Counted from the stretch's first letter, positions 8,028 through 17,631 are shown. The stretch is 36,160 nt of DNA from Candidatus Zixiibacteriota bacterium (GCA_030615745.1 JAUWYR010000025.1:1-36160); one strand, 5' to 3'. The notes: generated from the sequence alone by a model not told the origin. A program made the numbers and translations.

Positions 8028-10295
8028 ATGATTAGCAAGTCTAAAGTTTTTTCAGTAACTTTTCTGATTTTCCTGTTCTTTTTCTTTTCTGGTTTTTCTT
8101 TTGCCCAAAAAGATGTGGTTGAGAAGACCATATGGATTCCGGACAGCTTAAGCCAGGTTCCCTGGCCCAACGCATTAGCCTACAACAGCCAGAACAATAA
8201 GTTGTATGTTGGCGGAGGCTGGAAGATATTGGTTGTTGACGGAACAAGCGGGGAGAAGCTTGCGTTAATTGAGATGAATGGAAGTATCGGAGGGCTTCTA
8301 TACAATCCAAATAATAATAAACTGTATTGCTCCGTTGGTGCTGGAATCGATGAGGTGGTTATTATCGATGGTGAGACAGATATCCAGACAAGCTCAATCC
8401 CTGTAACTGTGGGTCCCGGCGGATTACTTTATAATCCTATTAGCGAAAAAATCTACTGCACAGGGGTATACGAAAGCGTGAGCATTATAGATGCACAAGC
8501 TGAAACTCTTTTAACCACGATTCCACTGGGCATTTATGTAGAAAGCAGAGGCTTCAACTCAACTGATAACAAAGTCTATTTTGGGGGTACACTGGATTGC
8601 GTTCTTGTCATTATAGATGGTGAAAATGATGTGGTTATAAAAAGGATTAGTAAGTGCATCTCGGATATAGCTTATAATCCTGAAGCTAATAAGCTCTACT
8701 GCACAAATCCACCCCATAACCTCCTTATTGTAATCGATGGTGCAACAAATTCTATTATAAATTCTATTGAGGTTGGTGAATGGCCCCTAAGCGTGGTTTA
8801 TAATCCTTCGGAGAACAAAATCTACTGTGCAAACCATCATGAGGGAACGATAAGCGTTATTGATGCTTTTTCCGAGACAGTGATGAACATAATCTCGGTT
8901 GGATACGATCCCACCTCTTTGATCTACAACCCGTTAGACAATAAGGTCTACAGTGCCCACTACGGAAACGGAGTAGTCGGCATAATCGATTGCCAGTCTG
9001 ATACATTGATCAGGATGATCGCAACAGGGTACGGTTCCTGGATTTTGACATATAGTTTGAATACTGATAAGATATATTGTGTTAGTTACGGAAATGCCAC
9101 TTTATCAATCATTGATGGTGAAACTGACCTGAAAACCAAGGCTCTAATTACCGGTAGTTCTCCAAGGGATCTCTTTTACATTCCCTCATTGAATAAAATC
9201 TACGCTTCAGATGGTGCCAGTGATAAGGTATATGTGATCGAAGGAGGAACAAATTCTATTATGAATACGGTTAAGGTGGGTATTTGGCCAACAGAAGTTG
9301 CCTATAATTCGATTAACAATAAGGTTTATTCTCTTACTAAGGATAATGTGAGCGTGATTGATGTGGAAACAGACTCACTTTTGACCACAGTTGAGTTGGA
9401 TGCAAGCCCCTCTTATGTAGTGTATAATCCTTTGAGTAACAAAATTTATGCTTCCAGCTCGAAGGGAAAAAAGTTGTATGTCATTAACGCGGAAGTAGAT
9501 TCGCTGTTGAGAACAATCGATGTGGGAAGTAGTGCCAAAGATTTAGCCTACAATTCAGCTAATAATAAAATCTATCTATCTTCTGGATACGATTGCCTTA
9601 AAATCTATGATGGTGAAACAGATGAATTAAGAGATAGTATTTATCTTGGCTATTTCATTTCCGAGATATTATATAACTCCCTTGAAAACAAAATCTATTG
9701 TTGCGCTGGGGGGCTGAAGGTCTTAGACGGAGAGACAGATTCCGTTCTAACAGAGATTGGAATTTATGACCCAGTAGCTTTGACCCATAACTTTTTCCAG
9801 AACAAAATCTATGCGGGTAGTAGGGATTCTCTTTTCGTCATAGACTGTGTGTTTGATACTCTTTTGAAAAGTATAGAGGCGGAAGGTCCTCCGATCTTGA
9901 CTTATAACCCTACCAATAATAGGGTTTACTATGCCAACATATTGTATGACTATATAAGTGTGATTGATGGTTGGAGAGATGAGTTTATAACTACGGTTGA
10001 AGTTGGTGAGTATCCCAAAGCATTAGTATACAATTCTGAAAACGACAAGATCTATGTGGCCAACAGCAATTCGAATATCTCTGTTATAAAGTGCTCCCGT
10101 CTTTCAGGCGATTTGAATTTGGATGGTGATATTAACATATTAGATCCTGTATTTCTTGCTTATTATCTTTTAAAATCTGGAGAGGCTCCTCTAACCTTTA
10201 AGACTGCGGACCCAAACTGCGATGATAAAATCAATCTGGCAGATGTTATTTACTTAGCGAACTATGTATTGAGAGATGGTCCACCACCCTGTTAA
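8028..10295 (+). CDS. Secreted YVTN-type beta-propeller protein with C-terminal dockerin repeats
   Basis: 755 residues from the ATG at 8028, which has GGAGG five bases upstream; the in-frame ATG at 7998 has no such site and would bury the signal peptide. The signal peptide MISKSKVFSVTFLIFLFFFF ends near FSFA-QKD. About fourteen repeats of roughly 42 residues follow, of the form LxYNPxxNKIYxA...SVIDGxTDSLxxTIxVG, typical of YVTN/NHL-like beta-propellers that mediate surface protein contacts. The last 60 residues are a dockerin pair: DLNLDGDINILDPVFLAYYL and CDDKINLADVIYLANYVLRD. Ending PPPC, it lacks the PHDCENYEP tail of the other dockerin proteins. It stands alone between its own promoter and terminator. 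The binding partner is unknown; a cohesin-like domain is coded at 28049-29281. Confidence 0.85.
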   Translation: MISKSKVFSVTFLIFLFFFFSGFSFAQKDVVEKTIWIPDSLSQVPWPNALAYNSQNNKLYVGGGWKILVVDGTSGEKLALIEMNGSIGGLLYNPNNNKLYCSVGAGIDEVVIIDGETDIQTSSIPVTVGPGGLLYNPISEKIYCTGVYESVSIIDAQAETLLTTIPLGIYVESRGFNSTDNKVYFGGTLDCVLVIIDGENDVVIKRISKCISDIAYNPEANKLYCTNPPHNLLIVIDGATNSIINSIEVGEWPLSVVYNPSENKIYCANHHEGTISVIDAFSETVMNIISVGYDPTSLIYNPLDNKVYSAHYGNGVVGIIDCQSDTLIRMIATGYGSWILTYSLNTDKIYCVSYGNATLSIIDGETDLKTKALITGSSPRDLFYIPSLNKIYASDGASDKVYVIEGGTNSIMNTVKVGIWPTEVAYNSINNKVYSLTKDNVSVIDVETDSLLTTVELDASPSYVVYNPLSNKIYASSSKGKKLYVINAEVDSLLRTIDVGSSAKDLAYNSANNKIYLSSGYDCLKIYDGETDELRDSIYLGYFISEILYNSLENKIYCCAGGLKVLDGETDSVLTEIGIYDPVALTHNFFQNKIYAGSRDSLFVIDCVFDTLLKSIEAEGPPILTYNPTNNRVYYANILYDYISVIDGWRDEFITTVEVGEYPKALVYNSENDKIYVANSNSNISVIKCSRLSGDLNLDGDINILDPVFLAYYLLKSGEAPLTFKTADPNCDDKINLADVIYLANYVLRDGPPPC

Positions 10296-10338
10296 ATCTT
10301 TCCATAGAATCAAGTTAAGAAATATCAAGGATTTTTTT

Positions 10339-10376
10339 AAGCTGGGTTTTAAAAGCCCAGCTTTTCATTTTTTTAT
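10339..10376 (+). terminator. Rho-independent terminator after the YVTN-dockerin gene
   Basis: Arms AAGCTGGG and CCCAGCTT form an 8-bp stem closed by a short AT-rich loop, followed by TTTCATTTTTTT. It lies 44 bases after the stop at 10295. Confidence 0.8.
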
Positions 10377-10429
10377 TGACTCGAATCAACTTATTTAATA
10401 AGTTTAACTGACTTTCAAAAAGATTTTTT

Positions 10430-12106
10430 ATGAGAATCCCGCGAATAGACAAAAGATACCGGCACCTCAAAAGGTACAGAGAGATCGCAAGGGTTTTGAT
10501 AAAATATGGTTTCGGGCATATTTTATCGAGGATGAGAGTTTTTGCTCTTTTGAGAATAGGGAAAAAGATAAAAGAAAAACCTGAATTTGAGGAGTTAACT
10601 TATGCCAAAAGGATTAGATTGGCGATGGAGGAGCTGGGTCCAACTTTTGTGAAGCTTGGTCAGGTCCTTTCAACTCGTCCCTTTTTAATACCTCTGGAGC
10701 TGGTTATAGAGCTAACCAAGCTTCAGGATGAGGTAGCGCCCTTTGATTTTCATCAAGTAAAATATATAGTTGAGCACCAACTGAAAGCTACACTTGACCG
10801 ACTTTTTCCCGAGTTCAGCCATATCCCTATAGCATCAGCATCTTTGTCTCAGGTGCATAAAGCCAAGACTATGAAGGGGGAGGGGGTAGTGGTTAAAGTT
10901 CAGCGTCCAGGAATAAAAAGGATTATCGATACTGATATGGAGATTTTAAAGGATTTGGTTAGCCTTTTAGTAAGATATGTTCCGGAAAGCAGGCAGTATG
11001 ACCCAAAAGGAATGGTAGAGGAATTAGTCAAGACCTTTAGAAAGGAGATCGATTTCAAAAATGAGGGGAGAAACATTGAAATTTTCTCTTCTAATTTCAA
11101 GGATGACCCAACCATCTTTGTCCCAAAAGTATTCTGGGACCTGACCACCTCCAAAGTTCTGACTATGGAATGTATCCATGGAGTTAAGGTCTCAAATTTA
11201 GCTGAGATAGAAAGAAGGGGTCTGGATAGGAAGATAATTGCTAAAAATGCCGGACGTGCGGTTTTCAAGCAGATATTTTTAGATGGATTTTTCCATGCTG
11301 ATCCTCATCCAGGAAATCTTTTTGTTTTGGAAAACAACGTGATCGCTCCCCTAGATTATGGGATGATGGGAAGGTTATCTGAGAGCTTGATGGATGAGAT
11401 TTCGGACCTTTTAGTAAATGTTGTTACCTGGAATCCCAAAGGGATAGTTAAGGTTTATCAAAAAGCTGGTGTTTTAACTGATAGGACTGATTTAAAGATA
11501 TTGGAGTCCGACCTCACTGAATTTTTATATCGCTATCATAAAATCCCTTTATCGAGGATCGATATGAAATCGATTATAAATGATGCTTTTGACATTATCC
11601 ATAGACACGATATTCAGATTCAGTCTGAGCTTATGCTTTTTGGAAAAGCTATGGTTACCTATGAAGAGGTGGGAAAGATGCTCGACCCTGATTATGATCT
11701 GGTAACTGAGGCAATTCCTTTTGTAAAAAAGCTTTCAAAAAGAAAATACCAACCAAAAATTATTTTAAGGGATATAGTTACTGCACTTCAGGACTTGCGG
11801 GATTTTTTAGTCCCTCTTCCATTTGACCTTCAGAGGATAACTCAGAAACTGACTCGAGGGGAATTTAAGTTTTCGCTCGAACATCTGGGGTTGGGAAAAT
11901 TTATCCTTCAGATGGAGCGTTCTTCTAACAGGATATCATTTTCTTTGATAATAGCAGCACTAATTGTTGGGTCATCTTTGATTATGAGACTTGATGTGGG
12001 ACCCTTTCTTTTGGGTTACCCTTTGATAGGAATTTTAGGATACATATTTGCAGGGATATTAGGGGTCTGGCTGGTTATTGCGATTCTGAGGTCGGGAAGG
12101 ATATAA
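10430..12106 (+). CDS. ABC1/UbiB-family (AarF) protein kinase-like membrane protein
   Basis: 558 residues, usual length. UbiB-family signatures are in order: KLGQ (residues 75-78, the KxGQ motif), the SASLSQVHKA Ala-rich loop (136-145), VVVKVQRPG with nucleotide-binding K156, HADPHPGNLF (about 289-298) and LDYG (about 308-311). Two C-terminal membrane helices (about 503-525 and 527-552) anchor it. Family members support ubiquinone or other isoprenoid-lipid metabolism through an atypical ATPase activity; no quinone biosynthesis gene is nearby, so the pathway here is open. The ATG has no clear ribosome-binding site, but the N-terminus aligns with the family. It is not obviously co-transcribed with the gene upstream, which ends in a terminator. 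Confidence 0.9.
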   Translation: MRIPRIDKRYRHLKRYREIARVLIKYGFGHILSRMRVFALLRIGKKIKEKPEFEELTYAKRIRLAMEELGPTFVKLGQVLSTRPFLIPLELVIELTKLQDEVAPFDFHQVKYIVEHQLKATLDRLFPEFSHIPIASASLSQVHKAKTMKGEGVVVKVQRPGIKRIIDTDMEILKDLVSLLVRYVPESRQYDPKGMVEELVKTFRKEIDFKNEGRNIEIFSSNFKDDPTIFVPKVFWDLTTSKVLTMECIHGVKVSNLAEIERRGLDRKIIAKNAGRAVFKQIFLDGFFHADPHPGNLFVLENNVIAPLDYGMMGRLSESLMDEISDLLVNVVTWNPKGIVKVYQKAGVLTDRTDLKILESDLTEFLYRYHKIPLSRIDMKSIINDAFDIIHRHDIQIQSELMLFGKAMVTYEEVGKMLDPDYDLVTEAIPFVKKLSKRKYQPKIILRDIVTALQDLRDFLVPLPFDLQRITQKLTRGEFKFSLEHLGLGKFILQMERSSNRISFSLIIAALIVGSSLIMRLDVGPFLLGYPLIGILGYIFAGILGVWLVIAILRSGRI

Positions 12107-12141
12107 ATTCAAAATTCAAAGTGCAAAATTAAAAATTAAAA

Positions 12142-12858
12142 ATGAAAAAAGGTGAAGTGGAGAAAAGATTAAAAATTTTCGTTAAAAGAATGAGAAAAGA
12201 TTATGGAGGGAATTTGACCTTTATTATTCATCACGGTTCCTGGGCAACAGGGGAGGCTAAATCTGATTCTGACATTGATATCTTAGCTGGGCTAAAAAAA
12301 ATAGGAAGAGTTGAATTGGTGAAATTAAAGGAGATTTTAAAAAATAAAGAGTTCAAGGATTTCAATGTCCTTTTTTTCTCAGAGCTTGATATGGAAAACT
12401 ACATTCCTTATGGAAGGCATCAGTTTCATTATGGGGCAAAACTATTATATGGAAAATGTTCTTTGCCTAAGCCAACAAAAAAACAGGAGATTTTGGAGAT
12501 TCAAAAGCATGCAGATGAGATCGGTTTCTGGGGAAGATATCTTTATACTCATAAGCATCCGAGGGAAAGGGTGGTGAGAAGCATCTATTGGAGATTGAAA
12601 GAGGTTATAATCTGCTTGAAAGTATGGGTGAGTTTGAAAAAGAATAAATATCCTCGAACAAGAAAAGAGCTGAAAAAATATCTTGATTCAAAAGACAAAG
12701 AACTTGTTGAGATCTCTGAGAACTGGAAAAAATATAAGTCAGGATTTTCGAAAAATCCTGATTCTGTGCTTTTGGAACTGGCTGAGTTTTCTCAGAGAAT
12801 CTTGGAAAGGGTCAAGATGCAAGTTGCAAGATACAAGTCGCAAGATACAAGAAAGTAA
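12142..12858 (+). CDS. Nucleotidyltransferase-domain protein (Pol beta superfamily, MNT-like)
   Basis: 238 residues. HHGSWATGEAKSDSDIDILA (about residues 30-49) is the Pol-beta nucleotidyltransferase signature: G32-S33 followed by metal-binding D44 and D46. The rest is mostly helical and charged and has no recognised domain; WRLKEVIICLKVW at about 150-162 might be a HEPN-like helical stretch, but this is weak. Both ends sit in low-complexity repeats: upstream AAAATTCAAAGTGCAAAATT-type DNA, downstream GCAAGTTGCAAGATACAAG units that code the last residues (QVARYKSQDTRK). No ribosome-binding site is visible. The substrate is unknown; relatives include antitoxin-like MNT proteins and aminoglycoside adenylyltransferases. 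Confidence 0.7.
   Translation: MKKGEVEKRLKIFVKRMRKDYGGNLTFIIHHGSWATGEAKSDSDIDILAGLKKIGRVELVKLKEILKNKEFKDFNVLFFSELDMENYIPYGRHQFHYGAKLLYGKCSLPKPTKKQEILEIQKHADEIGFWGRYLYTHKHPRERVVRSIYWRLKEVIICLKVWVSLKKNKYPRTRKELKKYLDSKDKELVEISENWKKYKSGFSKNPDSVLLELAEFSQRILERVKMQVARYKSQDTRK
12817..12853. repeat. Short tandem repeat over the end of the nucleotidyltransferase gene
   Basis: Units of GCAAG(T/A)TACAAG type occur as GCAAGTTGCAAGATACAAG followed by TCGCAAGATACAAG. Such strings are common as intergenic tandem repeats; here they form the last codons of the gene. Confidence 0.6.
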
Positions 12859-12885
12859 ATTAAGAAAATTCAAAAAGGAGGTTTT

Positions 12886-13185
12886 ATGCCAAAGAAAAAA
12901 GTGGGTTCTAAAAAGATTCCCGATATTAAAGTTGAAATTAAATCTGTAAAAGGTGAGTGTGCTTTGGGACATAAGGTTGGTGATGTCTTTTACTTTAGAG
13001 GTGGAACAACACCACCTGATTTATGCGTTGAAGCTATGCTTACTGTTATCCCTACTGCGAGGACTTTGATGTTTAAAGGAACACATTTCTGGGTCTCGGA
13101 CCCTGATGCTATTGATGTGTGCTGTCCTGATCCAGTGAACCTGGTGGTCTTCGAAGTTAGGAGGTTAAAGAAAAAGTTGAAATAA
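12886..13185 (+). CDS. TIGR04076-type small protein
   Basis: 99 residues. The pattern VKGECALGHKVGDVFYF, then a proline-rich turn and C-V-E-A-M, then RTLMFKGTHFW, DPDAIDVCCPDPVNLVVFEV and a basic end, matches the TIGR04076 family of small conserved proteins of unknown function. Cysteines at C25, C47 and the C83-C84 pair are typical of the family. AAAAAGGAGG lies just upstream of the ATG, a strong ribosome-binding site. It follows the nucleotidyltransferase gene by 27 bases, so co-transcription is likely but a shared function is not evident. Confidence 0.8.
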   Translation: MPKKKVGSKKIPDIKVEIKSVKGECALGHKVGDVFYFRGGTTPPDLCVEAMLTVIPTARTLMFKGTHFWVSDPDAIDVCCPDPVNLVVFEVRRLKKKLK

Positions 13186-13264
13186 AATATCTAATTGCTT
13201 TTCGTTTAACAAGTTAGCTGTTAATTGTTAGGTTCTTTTGGTAAACTTTGAAAGGAGATCGTAG

Positions 13265-15682
13265 ATGAGAAAAGTTGTAATGATCTTAGCAGTTTTGGTC
13301 GTCGTTGCCAATATTTCTTACTCCTCCTATGAGAAGAAAGTCCTGACAGTTAAGGATCTGCTCAGCTTTAAGAGAATAAGCCAGTTTTCCTTATCTCCTT
13401 TTGATTCTAAGATTGCTTTTGTGGTTAAAGAGCCCGATTTTGAAAAGAGTAAATATAATCAGGATATCTGGGTGGTGGATGTATTTAAAAAAAAGACTTT
13501 TAAATTTGCTTTCTCTTCTGAAAATGAGACCAACCTTTTGTGGTCTTCTGATGGAGGGTATTTAGCTTTTCTTTCAGATCGGGGTAAAAGAGAAGATAAA
13601 GAAGATGATGAAGAAGAGCTAAAAAATCAAATATGGATAATTCCAACAAATGGTGGGGAAGCACAAAAGCTTACATCTGCTGAGATGGGTGTTTTGGATT
13701 ATAGATGGATGCCTGATGGGAAAAAGATAATCTATTTGACCTTAGAGTCTTTATCATCTGCTCAAAAAAAGAAAAAAAAGATGGATAAAGAAAAGAAATT
13801 CGATGTAACCATTGTTGATAAAGAGAAATTTAAAAAGGAGTTCTGGGAAATAGATTTGAAAAATAAAGAATCTAAAAAAATCTTTGCAGGAGATTACGGT
13901 ATATCTGAATTTGAAGTTTCCCCTTGTGGTGAAAAGATTGTATACTCCACCAATTATTCAGGAGAGGAAAACGATTACACTGAATTTGACCTATGGGTTC
14001 TGAATTTAAAAACAAAGAAAGCTTTTCAACTCACTTTTCGGGAGGGAGCAGAGGAGGGTCCTTTGTGGTCACCTGATGGAGAAAGAATCGCTTTTATTGC
14101 TCCTTTTGATTCATCCTTATCTTTTTCTCAGCCGGATATATGGATAATTGATTCGAATGACGAAAACCTAAAAAATCTAACTTTGGATTTTGACCGTTGC
14201 GTGGATGAGATAGAGTGGAGCAAGGATGGAAAATACATTTATTTTGTTGCGGAGGATAAGACCAATAATTTGCTTTACAGGATTTCTTTAAGGGATAAAA
14301 AAATAAAAGAAGTGATCTCAGGTAAAAAATTCTGTTATGATATGAGATTGGGAAAAGAGAAAATAGCGTTTGTTAGCGGTGATTCTGTTTCCACTTTTGA
14401 GGTTTTTTGTTCGACTTTAAAAGGTAAACGGATGACTAAACTTACAGATTTGAATCCTCATTTAAAGGATTTTTATATCAACCCTCAAGAGATTATTAAA
14501 TGGAAAAGCAAAGATGGATTAGAAATTGAGGGGCTTTTGGTCAAGCCATATAATTTTTCTGAAGGTATAAAATATCCAATGATAGTCTTTGTGCATGGAG
14601 GTCCATTCGGAAGAGTTGGGAATTATTTTCTGTCTGTAAGTCGTCAATATTATGCTTCTTATGGGTATGTTGTATTTGCTCCTAATTTCAGAGGAAGCTC
14701 TGGTTACACAAATGAATTTGGAGTGGCTAACAAAGGGGATTTAGGTGGTGGAGATTTTCAAGATATAATGAGCGGGATTGACTATGTAATAAGCTTGGGC
14801 TTTGTTGATCCTGAAAAAATTGGAATCACAGGTGGCTCATATGGCGGCTTTTTGGTGAATTGGGCAATTACCCAGACCGATAGGTTCAAGGCTGCTGTTT
14901 CAGAATTTAGGATTTTTGACTTTAAAAGCGATTATGGAAATACTTATATTTCAAGATGGGACAGGGAATATCTTGGGGCCTACTACTGGGAGAATATGGA
15001 GCCATATAAGAGATTTTCTCCCTCAACCTATGTTCAGAATGTGAAAACACCTGTTCTGATCTTACACGGAGATGAGGACCCTAATTGTTTTATCAGCAGT
15101 TCAAAAGAACTATATCGTGCCCTAAAGGATTTAGGTCAAACAGTTGAATTTGTCAGGTATCCGAGAGAGGAACACGGTTTTTCAGAGCCGAATCACATAG
15201 TGGATGAGGAAGAAAGGATCATCTATTGGTTCGATAAATATCTTAAAAAGACTAAAGAGGTATTTTTAGGTGTAAAAAAGCCGAAGATTGGACAGGAAGT
15301 TAAATGGGATGAGAAAATTTTAAAAGTGGAAAATATGGATGTTGTCGATTCTTATTTTGGAGTAAAGCCAAAGGGAAAATTTTTAGAGGTGGAGTTTTTT
15401 ATTTCCGGAAAAAGAGAAAAAGATTTCAGCATAAACTTCGATCAGGACATATTTCTTTTGACAAAAGACTATGAAAAAATCTTAATCTCAGGAATACCAC
15501 AAGATACAGGTGAAGGGAAAAAAATCCTTTTGACAGGTGATGGTTTATCTGTGAGCACAAAAAAAAGCCAGACCCAGGAACTTTTCAAAAATATTTATCG
15601 AGTGGTTTTCGATGTTGATAAAAATCTTCATTTTGCAGAGTTTTGTTTAAGTGGATTTCCAAAAATTGAGCTTGAATTTTAA
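13265..15682 (+). CDS. Secreted S9-family prolyl oligopeptidase-type serine peptidase (acylaminoacyl/dipeptidyl peptidase-like)
   Basis: 805 residues with a strong AAAGGAGA site. Signal peptide about 1-20 (MRKVVMILAVLVVVANISYS). Residues about 35-390 are TolB/PD40-like propeller blades (LLWSSDGGYLAFLSDRG, GPLWSPDGERIAFIAPFD, EIEWSKDGKYIYFVAED). The alpha/beta-hydrolase domain is about 410-660, with nucleophile S525 in GGSYGG, D605 in HGDEDPN and H637 in EEHGF, a complete triad; the oxyanion HGGPFGR segment is present too. About 140 residues after the hydrolase form an extra C-terminal region without recognised motifs. It probably degrades peptides in the periplasm or outside the cell. Confidence 0.9.
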   Translation: MRKVVMILAVLVVVANISYSSYEKKVLTVKDLLSFKRISQFSLSPFDSKIAFVVKEPDFEKSKYNQDIWVVDVFKKKTFKFAFSSENETNLLWSSDGGYLAFLSDRGKREDKEDDEEELKNQIWIIPTNGGEAQKLTSAEMGVLDYRWMPDGKKIIYLTLESLSSAQKKKKKMDKEKKFDVTIVDKEKFKKEFWEIDLKNKESKKIFAGDYGISEFEVSPCGEKIVYSTNYSGEENDYTEFDLWVLNLKTKKAFQLTFREGAEEGPLWSPDGERIAFIAPFDSSLSFSQPDIWIIDSNDENLKNLTLDFDRCVDEIEWSKDGKYIYFVAEDKTNNLLYRISLRDKKIKEVISGKKFCYDMRLGKEKIAFVSGDSVSTFEVFCSTLKGKRMTKLTDLNPHLKDFYINPQEIIKWKSKDGLEIEGLLVKPYNFSEGIKYPMIVFVHGGPFGRVGNYFLSVSRQYYASYGYVVFAPNFRGSSGYTNEFGVANKGDLGGGDFQDIMSGIDYVISLGFVDPEKIGITGGSYGGFLVNWAITQTDRFKAAVSEFRIFDFKSDYGNTYISRWDREYLGAYYWENMEPYKRFSPSTYVQNVKTPVLILHGDEDPNCFISSSKELYRALKDLGQTVEFVRYPREEHGFSEPNHIVDEEERIIYWFDKYLKKTKEVFLGVKKPKIGQEVKWDEKILKVENMDVVDSYFGVKPKGKFLEVEFFISGKREKDFSINFDQDIFLLTKDYEKILISGIPQDTGEGKKILLTGDGLSVSTKKSQTQELFKNIYRVVFDVDKNLHFAEFCLSGFPKIELEF

Positions 15683-15793
15683 AACTGAATCTGAACAAAA
15701 TGATGGTGCTTTTAATTAACATAACAAAGTTGCAAACGTATAGTTTTATAGTGCAATTTAAGTTGTTGTATAGCTTGGTATTTGAGGAGGGTT

Positions 15794-16825
15794 ATGGTCT
15801 TTGAGGATTTATCTCAAAGGGGGAAAAGTGTATTTGGAGCCATAATAGATCACTATGTTTCCACAGCTCAGCCAGTAGGTTCAAGGGTGATTGCTGAGAG
15901 ATACAATTTCGGAATTTCCCCTGCAACTATCAGAAATACCATGCAGGAGCTTGAGGAGATGGGTCTGGTCGAACAACCTCACATATCTTCTGGTAGGGTT
16001 CCCACTGATAAAGGATACCGGGTCTATGTGGACCAGCTTTTAGAGCCGGAGAAGCTTTCTAAACCAGAGTTGAAAAAGATTAAACAGAAAATAGAAGTCG
16101 ACTACAAAGCTATCGAGGAGCTTTTGGAAAAGACCTCAAAAGTTTTGGCAGATGTCTCCAAACAATTAGGAGTTAGCCTGGCTCCGAGATTCGACAAAGG
16201 TATTTTAACCAATGTTGATCTGATGCAAGTTGCTGAGAAAAAGCTTTTGGTTGTCTTGGCGGTCAAATCCGGTTTGGTTAAAACAATTCTTCTCGAAGCA
16301 GAATCAAGCCTTAAAAGCTCAAGTTTGGAAAGGACTAAAAGAATCTTAAATGAGAGATTATGTGGTCTCTCCCTGAAAGAGATTTTTGATTCTATGGACC
16401 AGAGATTAAAGGAGACATCCATCGCTGATCTGAAACTTATCAAACTTTTTCTTAATTCAAAAGAAGCTTTTCTTTCATTTCAACAGGAGGAGAATATCCA
16501 TTTAGGTGGAACCACAAATATACTTAATCAACCTGAATTTAAAGATCAAAGGATGCTAAGCTTTTTAATTGAGCTTCTTGAGGAAAAAAAGACTTTAGCT
16601 GAGCTTGTTTCTGCTAAAGAGCTCAAAGAGGGGATTACTATAACCATTGGAAAAGAACTAATGCATGGGGATTTTTGTTCTTTGAGTCTGGTTACCTCAT
16701 CTTATCAAGCAAAAGATCTCAAAGGGACAATCGGGATTATAGGTCCAAAAAGAATGAAGTATGCCAAATTGGTCTCTTTAGTTGACTATACCGCAAAACT
16801 TCTCTCAGAAATTCTTTCGAGATGA
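15794..16825 (+). CDS. hrcA: Heat-inducible transcription repressor HrcA
   Basis: 343 residues from the ATG at 15794, preceded by GAGGAGG; a TTG at 15782 would add four residues but has no site before it. The N-terminal winged helix is diagnostic: DHYVSTAQPVGSRVIAERY, then ISPATIRNTMQELEEMGLVE, then QPHISSGRVPTDKGYRVYVD. The C-terminal GAF-like domain contains GTTNILNQPEF and ends GIIGPKRMKYAKLVSLVDYT. HrcA represses chaperone operons by binding CIRCE operators, with GroEL as cofactor. It begins the hrcA-grpE-(RAYT)-dnaK cluster. No CIRCE (TTAGCACTC-N9-GAGTGCTAA) can be seen upstream of it or of either dnaK. Confidence 0.95.
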   Translation: MVFEDLSQRGKSVFGAIIDHYVSTAQPVGSRVIAERYNFGISPATIRNTMQELEEMGLVEQPHISSGRVPTDKGYRVYVDQLLEPEKLSKPELKKIKQKIEVDYKAIEELLEKTSKVLADVSKQLGVSLAPRFDKGILTNVDLMQVAEKKLLVVLAVKSGLVKTILLEAESSLKSSSLERTKRILNERLCGLSLKEIFDSMDQRLKETSIADLKLIKLFLNSKEAFLSFQQEENIHLGGTTNILNQPEFKDQRMLSFLIELLEEKKTLAELVSAKELKEGITITIGKELMHGDFCSLSLVTSSYQAKDLKGTIGIIGPKRMKYAKLVSLVDYTAKLLSEILSR

Positions 16826-16838
16826 AAAGGAGGTGGAT

Positions 16839-17513
16839 GTGAAAAAAGACGAAAATGAAAAAAAACAAAATGAAGTTAAATCCTCAGATCAAGAAATTGA
16901 AAAGGTGACGGAAAAAAAGGAAAAAGGGGAAACTCCTTTAGGAGAAATTACTATAAAACAACAAAAAGAGATGCAGAAAGAGATGACTGAGGTGCAGGTC
17001 TTAAAGGAGCGTTTGGATGAGAGTGAAAAGGAGTGCAAAAAGCTTGAGGACAGACTTCTTCGTGTGGCGGCTGATTTCGATAATTTCAAAAAAAGAACAG
17101 CAAAGGAATTTGCTAATTTGATAAAGTTTGCTAACCAGGATTTGATAGCCAAGTTAACCGACACATTGGATAATTTTGAAAGAGCCTTAGATTCAGCAAA
17201 AAATTCTTCTGATTTTGATAGTTTTCATAAAGGAGTGGAACTGATTTATAATCATCTAAAGGATATTTTAACCAAAGACGGTTTAAAGGAGATAAAGACA
17301 AAGGGTGAGAAATTTGACCCTAATCTTCATGAGGCGGTTTCTCAGATTGAGTCGGATGGATATCCAGAGGGAGTGATCGTGCAGGAAATCTCGAAAGGAT
17401 ATATCTTAAAGGACAGGGTGATAAAGGCACCGAAGGTTATTGTTTCAAAAGGGAAAGTTAAAGAAAAGAAGGGAGAAGAGAAAAAAGCGGAGAAAAAGGA
17501 AAGAAAAGATTAA
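16839..17513 (+). CDS. grpE: Nucleotide exchange factor GrpE
   Basis: 224 residues from a GTG at 16839, chosen because AAGGAGG (16827-16833) lies five bases before it; starting further upstream would overlap hrcA. The first 60 residues are charged and low in complexity, then a long coiled coil (about 60-110, ending RLLRVAADFDNFKKRTAKEF, a GrpE signature), then the beta domain with FDPNLHEAVSQIESDGYPEG and GYILKDRVIKAPKVIVSKG. It releases ADP from DnaK. The Lys/Glu-rich C-terminal tail (EKKGEEKKAEKKERKD) is longer than usual. It sits 13 bases after hrcA in the same operon. Confidence 0.95.
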   Translation: MKKDENEKKQNEVKSSDQEIEKVTEKKEKGETPLGEITIKQQKEMQKEMTEVQVLKERLDESEKECKKLEDRLLRVAADFDNFKKRTAKEFANLIKFANQDLIAKLTDTLDNFERALDSAKNSSDFDSFHKGVELIYNHLKDILTKDGLKEIKTKGEKFDPNLHEAVSQIESDGYPEGVIVQEISKGYILKDRVIKAPKVIVSKGKVKEKKGEEKKAEKKERKD

Positions 17514-17539
17514 AATTGAGGATGTATTTTTTATTGTTA

Positions 17540-17615
17540 CTGCATTATAAATGCAGCAACAACGTCGGTTTGTTGGTGTTTTTTACCTGTTGGTGCTGGA
17601 TTTTTAATCCAGCAC
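17540..17615. repeat. REP-like double palindrome upstream of the RAYT gene
   Basis: Hairpin 1 at 17540-17556 has arms CTGCATT and AATGCAG. After CAACAAC and a GTTGGTG spacer comes hairpin 2 at 17593-17615, with arms GTGCTGGATT and AATCCAGCAC and a 3-base loop. The same order recurs at 18193-18253, downstream of the transposase gene, as a direct repeat. Confidence 0.85.
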
Positions 17616-17631
17616 AAAAAGAAAGCGCATA

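Noticed and set aside
15700-15790. CIRCE operator upstream of hrcA
   Set aside because: Only isolated GTGC strings are present; no inverted GCACTC/GAGTGC pair with a 9-base gap.
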